Below, piece after piece: positions 58,945-64,000 of a DNA stretch of 64,000 nucleotides; the first letter of the stretch is position 1, and the number at the start of each line of letters is the position of its first letter. The notes beneath the pieces are model-generated. The model made no database searches and was not told the DNA's origin. It saw only the letters and a list, made by a program, of their open reading frames with translations. The position numbers were made by a program, and so were the translations under genes. This DNA is from Amphiduros pacificus (taxonomy: Eukaryota > Annelida > Polychaeta > Phyllodocida > Hesionidae): the NCBI GenBank assembly GCA_949316495.1, contig OX439001.1:54040556-54104555 (forward strand), given 5' to 3'.

Positions 58945-60060
58945 ATGTCTCAATTAACAACAGTAGGCTTATTGAAGCCCCTGAATTCTACTTTGGGTGT
59001 AGATGACTGCACCTTTGGGCTTAGCCATGATAAACTTGTGGAGAATATTGGTATTATTCTGGGTCTCACCTTTCTTAGTGCCATGACCTTTTTTGGTAAT
59101 CTAATGATCATCATGGCTATTGTTATGGAGCCTCGTCTGAATACTATTTCTAACCAGTTTTACATCAGCCTTGCCACAGCTGACACGATGGTGGGTCTGC
59201 TCTCCATGCCCGCCATGCTGGTCTCCACTGTCCACGGCTGCTGGCCTCTGGGTATCATCATGTGTGACCTCTGGACCTCAGTAGACTCCTTTGCCTGCGT
59301 GGCATCTTTCTTGGGTCTGTGCTTCATCGCTCATGATCGCTACTGTGCTGTCTCAGATCCTTTCAAACATCTGCGCACTCAGAGTATGACAAGGACTCGC
59401 AGGAGGATTGTAATTGTGTGGATTGTTTCTGTACTGGCATGGGTGCCGGCCATCTTCATTTACAGATACAGCAAGAAAGATAAGATAGATACTGGATGTG
59501 AGTTTACTCCGGGTATATTCTTTGCTTTGGCGACATGTTTGGCCATATTCTATATTCCTGTGACCTTCATGTTGACATATTACCTTAAGTTGTATACTAT
59601 CATTCGCCGCACCCTCAGAAGCAGTGTGAAGGTGAGTGGTGGTAAGGGCGAGGTGGAGGTTGGCAGTGAAATCTCCTCTACCAACCAAACTGCCATCTCC
59701 ACCTTAGATTCATCCTCTGACAACAACTCAACCACTAAGGACACGGACAAGGACAAGACTCCCAAAACAAATAGGAAGATAGATGAACAGCGAATCAGAG
59801 CAAAGAAGGAGCAGAAAGCGGCACGCACCTTGGGCATCATTATGTTTGTCTTCATTGGATGCTGGTCTGTTTGGATGGTCACATGGCCTTTGAAGAATCT
59901 GTTTCCAGAACTGCTTCCGGGCTGGACCTTCGATGTAGCTTGCTGGATGGCTTGTGGAAACTCTTCCATCAACCCTTTTCTTTACGTTTTCTCCAACAGA
60001 GATTTCAGAATTGGATGTCTCAATGTCATTAATAAAATACTTGGAAGGAAACGACGTTAG
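58945..60060 (+). CDS. Aminergic-type class A GPCR (371 residues, no intron in the coding region)
   Basis: A single open frame encodes seven hydrophobic helices with class A landmarks: GN in TM1, LATAD in TM2, Cys in WPLGIIMCDLW before TM3, HDRY (Asp 131), a TM4 tryptophan, a TM5 proline (FYIPV), and NPFLY in TM7 (Asn 343). Asp 114 sits at position 3.32, the amine-binding aspartate, so the best guess is a biogenic-amine receptor of the muscarinic, histamine or trace-amine kind. ICL3 is polar and Ser/Thr/Lys-rich, typical of such receptors. TM6 reads GCWSVWMV: the toggle Trp (307) is present, but the usual Pro 6.50 is Val 309. Position 7.43, often Tyr, is Cys. The ligand cannot be inferred. 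Confidence 0.93.
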   Translation: MSQLTTVGLLKPLNSTLGVDDCTFGLSHDKLVENIGIILGLTFLSAMTFFGNLMIIMAIVMEPRLNTISNQFYISLATADTMVGLLSMPAMLVSTVHGCWPLGIIMCDLWTSVDSFACVASFLGLCFIAHDRYCAVSDPFKHLRTQSMTRTRRRIVIVWIVSVLAWVPAIFIYRYSKKDKIDTGCEFTPGIFFALATCLAIFYIPVTFMLTYYLKLYTIIRRTLRSSVKVSGGKGEVEVGSEISSTNQTAISTLDSSSDNNSTTKDTDKDKTPKTNRKIDEQRIRAKKEQKAARTLGIIMFVFIGCWSVWMVTWPLKNLFPELLPGWTFDVACWMACGNSSINPFLYVFSNRDFRIGCLNVINKILGRKRR

Positions 60061-60290
60061 AACCATGGAAAGCGTTGCATTCCTTTGTCAATTTTCTGGA
60101 AATCAGCAACTGGTAAATTATGGCTTGATAATTATATAAGGTATATAAGGAAGGCTAACCATCTGAGTTTGCTGTGTTTTTGTTGGATGAAGGTTACTTT
60201 CTTACAGGCAACAGTTTTGTCTATAATCTGTTTTGAACTAAAAAGAATCCAAGTAAACAAGTTCTCTGAGATGAATGAATCAGGAAAAAT

Positions 60291-60472
60291 GTTCATTCAC
60301 TTAGATTATCTAATATGGACATTTTGTTCACTCACTTAGATTATCTAATATGGACATTTTGTTCACTCATTTAGATTATCTAATATGGACATTTTGTTCA
60401 CTCACTTAGATTATCAAATATGGACATTTTGTTCACTCACTTAGATTATCAAATATGGACCTTTTTCACTCA
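60291..60472. repeat. 35-bp minisatellite in the GPCR 3' flank
   Basis: About five copies of a unit with CACTTAGATTATCTAATATG and GACATTTTGT, roughly 230 bp after the GPCR stop and probably within its 3' UTR. Confidence 0.93.
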
Positions 60473-60552
60473 TCTCATCTGAATCTATCAGTAAAATGGA
60501 CAATCTATATGTATTTGCACTTATTTATATTATTATATATTGCGATATAAAA

Positions 60553-60622
60553 AATAAAACCAATTATCTTATGAATGTATCTTAGTGCACATAACATTGT
60601 ACCCAGAATTCCTGTGAATAAA
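60553..60622 (+). terminator. Candidate GPCR polyadenylation signals
   Basis: AATAAA occurs at 60553-60558 and 60617-60622, about 500-560 nt after the stop codon. Either could end the transcript. Confidence 0.45.
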
Positions 60623-60998
60623 ATGCATGTTCACTGCTCCTTGTCGCTTCCTTTCTGATTTATATGATAAAATATCAAACTATAAAGTAGCATATTATTA
60701 GAGAGATGAATATATTCTGACACTTTGGGAGACCTAGTCATTACGCGTTAGGCCCTTTCATTTTTTCATTTTTTCACAGCTTGGCTACAGATACCACAAA
60801 TTATTTTCACAGTAAATGCTTTCGCCGCTCTCACCTATTCAACATTTTCTTCCTCCATGACTGGTAAAGCACGGTGTTTAACCTCCAAAGGCAGGTAAAT
60901 CAGCTCATAAAAACATGGCATGGACCATTATGAATCATAACACTACAAGAATTGTGATTGGGCAATTAACAAATATAAACACCAAGGGACAACTGGTG

Positions 60999-61115
60999 GT
61001 TTGTTTGTTTGGGATTTTACATCACTTTCAACTTTATTTCAGTCATTTCGTGATGAGACCTACTTGTAGCAGATATAGTGCTGCCTCACTGAATTGTCAT
61101 GTCGCAGGTCCTCAG
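60999..61115 (-). mobile_element. 3' part of a tRNA-derived SINE
   Basis: Reverse copy of the same SINE family: a TTTG run, GGGATTTTACATCACTTTC, CGTGATGAGACCTACTTGTA and CACTGAATTGTCATGTC. The head is missing. Confidence 0.75.
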
Positions 61116-61129
61116 TGTAAAATGCAGTC

Positions 61130-61480
61130 AATTTAAGAAGGGAATAGTTTTGATCAGGACCTGGGAATTGTGGTCACCAAGAACCTTTTCCTTCCTCATC
61201 TTGTCAATTTGGCCATCAATTAATGTATCTGCTTGTTTGGGGGACAAACCCCGTACACTGACAGATAGCCACTCCATCCAGAGTTTGTCTGGGAAGTGCA
61301 TATTCCTTGGCTGAAAGAAAGTTAATGTCCTCTTACTTATCAAAGATAGCCTTGTAAACCCATGATTAACGCAAGAAGACTCTTCGGAGGATACTGCTAT
61401 GCATTTTCCTTGAGAACTTCAAGAATTAACTTTTTCATCCTGTAGTTCAACATCTCCACATCCAGTAATGACAATGGCGT
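61130..61480 (-). mobile_element. Decayed fragment resembling a DUF3504/Crypton-type recombinase-derived domain
   Basis: On the minus strand two broken frames read LNYRMKKLILEVL, QYPPKSLLALIMGLQGYL, then MHFPDKLWMEWLSVSV and LIDGQIDKMRKEKVLG. The order and the YPP-SLL-GLQ pattern resemble the DUF3504 domain of ZMYM/QRICH-like proteins and Crypton recombinases. In-frame stops interrupt it, so it is a pseudogene or a dead transposon piece. The match rests on short motifs only. Confidence 0.35.
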
Positions 61481-62727
61481 CATGATCTTTCGATACTTGT
61501 CCTCAACAGCCCCTTCTAAAATTGGCATTAGACTGTATCATGTTTAATGTGTATCGACACCAAGCGGGCTCTCACGGTTTTGGCACCAAATGTACCGCCC
61601 AAAAACCTGGAGGGTCGTCTGAGTATTGTGGGTTAGTCATTCTTCCCTCGTCTTTGGTTGCCTCCATCCCACCCTATCTAGAATAGGATCAGAAGCCTTA
61701 GTGACCACAACACACTGACCACACATGATCGATCTGACGCCATGCATGAATGGATATATAATTACACAATACAAAACAATACAATACATTGTGAAAGGAA
61801 CATGTTGGGAGAGTCAAATATTTCCTATATCACCCCTCGAGAGTGAGATCAACGTAAAAAGGGGTATCAGGTCATAACTAATGATTTGATTGATTGATTG
61901 ATTTTGATTTATTCATTTATTATACTGACAGGATATTACATATTGTTTGTTTTAACCAACACAGTCTGTTTCATCATAATATTATCCCAGCCCATAAGGA
62001 CTTATCAGTCAGTTTGAGCCCTTTACGTTGATAATATGTCGGGACACCACAGTTTGTATGTAATTATACATCAAATAGTACAATACAAGTTTGTTCTCTG
62101 GTCATTATGAATACAATATCTTACTACTTTTCCTCCAAATAATTTCTTGGAATTCCCCTAGTAATTTCCATTTATACTGAAATAAGAATATAAACTTCTC
62201 ATTGTCATTGAGACTGTGTAATGAATAGTATAGGCTCGGTGTGTATGAGATATAATACACTGACACCCCCTCATGAATGCCAGAAATCTCCGCTCATGAA
62301 TGCTAGAAATCTCCGCTAACGCCTCACAGATTACACTAGAAGAAAACATTGTCCAATATCAGCAACTTTTGCTCTGCTTTTACAGCAATTTCTACTTTAC
62401 CTAAAATAACAGTATAATTTGCTGTCTTAAATATATTTTTTTACAGTATGACAACAGGAAATATTACAATACTGTCAATTGGATAACAATCCTTGCAATT
62501 ATATTAATCTATTTCTTCCTAAAAATGTGACGTGTTGATATTGATGCAATTATCCACCATCTTTCGGCCTTCTTAATTTGGGTGCTTTCAAAGCTTGGCT
62601 ACAGGTATCACAAATGGTGTTCACGGTAATACAATAGATGCGAATACTTTCGCCCCTCTCCCTTATTGTGATCACCTACAACTCTTCATTACTCCAATGA
62701 TTCACCTTCAAAATCTGGCATATTCAC
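61481..62727. other. Intergenic region with one dispersed repeat
   Basis: About 60778-60840 and 62593-62670 share AGCTTGGCTACAG, ATCACAAAT-like and ACTTTCGCC blocks, so they are copies of one dispersed repeat. Nothing else is supported here. Confidence 0.5.
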
Positions 62728-63662
62728 TAATGGCTAAAACCATAATGGCTAAAACCATAATGGCTAAAACCATAATGGCTAAAACCATAATAGCTAAAAC
62801 CATAATAGCTAAAACCATTGTGGGTAAAACCATAGTGGCTAAAACCAGAATGGCTAAAACCAGAATGGCTAAAACCAGAATGGCTAAAACCATTGTGGTT
62901 AAAACCATAGTGGCTAAAACCATAGTGGTTAAAACCATTGTGGTTAAAACCATTGTGGTTAAAACCATAATGGCTAAAACCATAATGGCTAAAACCATAG
63001 TGGTTAAAACCATAGTGGTTAAAACCATAATGGCTAAAACCAGAATGGCTAAAACCAGAATGGCTAAAACCCTTGTGGTTAAAACCATTGTGGTTAAAAC
63101 CATAGTGGTTAAAACCATAGTGGCTAAAACCATAGTGGCTAAAACCATAGTGGTGAAAACCATAATGGCTAAAACCATAATGGCTAAAACCAGAATGGCT
63201 AAAACCATAATGGCTAAAACCCTTGTGGTTAAAACCATTGTGGTTAAAACCATAGTGGTTAAAACCATAGTGGCTAAAACCATAGTGGCTAAAACCATAG
63301 TGGTTAAAACCATAATGGCTAAAACCATAGTGGCTAAAACCATAATGGCTAAAACCATTGTGGTTAAAACCATAATGGCTAAAACCATAGTGGTTAAAAC
63401 CATAATGGCTAAAACCATAATGGCTAAAACCATAGTGGTTAAAACCATAATGGCTAAAACCATAATGGCTAAAACCATAATGGCTAAAACCATAATGGCT
63501 AAAACCATAGTGGCTAAAACCATAATGGCTAAAACCATTGTGGTTAAAACCATAATGGCTAAAACCATTGTGGTTAAAACCATAATGGCTAAAACCATTG
63601 TGGTTAAAACCATAATGGCTAAAACCAGAATGGCTAAAACCATAATGGCTAAAACCATAATG
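62728..63662. repeat. 15-bp minisatellite (AAAACCATAATGGCT)
   Basis: About 62 copies of a 15-bp unit with variants at the ATAATGGCT part. A 10-unit block recurs 150 bp apart (compare 63061 and 63211). The five-codon period leaves frames of over 300 codons open on both strands; they are not genes. Confidence 0.97.
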
Positions 63663-63691
63663 TGTTGTAGACACGATGGAAATGATATATT

Positions 63692-63998
63692 CATTTCATA
63701 CAAATTGAGGTTTTTTTTGTCTCTGGATCATGCACGTTCTTCCCATGTTCTCCTCTTTATCTCATACATTCATTTTTGTGATATCTCTTTGCACTTTTCA
63801 CTGATGGAAATACTAATTTTTACACATGATTTATCTTGTTCCTGAACTGTACATACATCATGTTACAAAAGCACATGAACACATATAAACGCATATCCAT
63901 GATAGCTACACGCCTAAATACGCACATCGTTTATGTGTGCGTACATGCATGTCCTGATTGTAATTTGAGACAAAAAAAACCTCAATTTGTATGAAATG
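63692..63998. mobile_element. Inverted-repeat element at the window edge
   Basis: A perfect 31-bp inverted repeat (63692-63722 and 63968-63998) containing CATACAAATTGAGG and TTTTTTTTGTCT bounds about 245 bp of non-coding sequence. It fits a small MITE-like element or hairpin. The right flank is cut by the window end, so no target duplication can be checked. Confidence 0.6.
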
Positions 63999-64000
63999 TC

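Noticed and set aside
62595-63845. 416-codon plus-strand frame and two over-300-codon minus-strand frames
   Set aside because: The 15-bp period keeps several frames open on both strands at once. The low-complexity repeat explains them fully.

Overview
This is a stretch of an animal nuclear genome. It is AT-rich, its genes are split by GT-AG introns, and it carries LINE, SINE and terminal-inverted-repeat elements plus at least eighteen minisatellite arrays. The gene set (LDLa-CAP, SRCR-ZP, EGF-FN3 receptor phosphatase, many-domain chitin-binding protein, intronless aminergic-type GPCR) fits a marine invertebrate, either a lophotrochozoan or a non-vertebrate deuterostome. I cannot name the species. 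All exon chains below were built by matching splice sites and intron phases by eye.

Layout. (1) 820-10440, minus strand: secreted LDLa-CAP protein whose 3' end lies beyond the left edge; one 7.4-kb intron is mostly tandem repeat, with a LINE inserted in it. (2) 12608-18581, minus: complete 10-exon, 662-residue protein with two SRCR domains, a ZP domain, a furin site and a probable GPI signal (DMBT1-like). (3) 19146-29695, plus: complete 9-exon, 1372-residue receptor tyrosine-phosphatase-like protein, head to head with gene 2; the start codons are 564 bp apart. (4) 33292-41428, minus: six-exon, 309-residue multipass membrane protein of unknown family, built from two homologous three-exon halves. 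(5) 48188-53051, plus: 747-residue secreted protein with about ten peritrophin-like chitin-binding domains on near-identical duplicated exons. (6) 58945-60060, plus: 371-residue aminergic-type GPCR, uninterrupted in its coding region. The intergenic stretches hold LINE tails, tRNA-derived SINEs, foldback repeats and MITE-like elements.

The genes do not form an operon or an obvious pathway. Genes 1, 2, 3 and 5 encode secreted or surface proteins of types often used in mucosal, innate-immune or extracellular-matrix roles. The shared promoter of genes 2 and 3 contains a triple-GAAA (IRF/ISRE-like) site, an RFX-type X-box and a CRE.

The most unusual signal is the placement of the minisatellites. 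Many start within a few bases of a splice site, and four contain the splice site and adjoining coding sequence as part of the repeat unit; a fifth contains a stop codon. The result is long rows of consensus-like donor or acceptor copies beside real exons. Other points of interest are a receptor phosphatase lacking the WPD aspartate in both domains, an internally duplicated membrane protein, and a LINE 3' hairpin supported by a compensatory base change.
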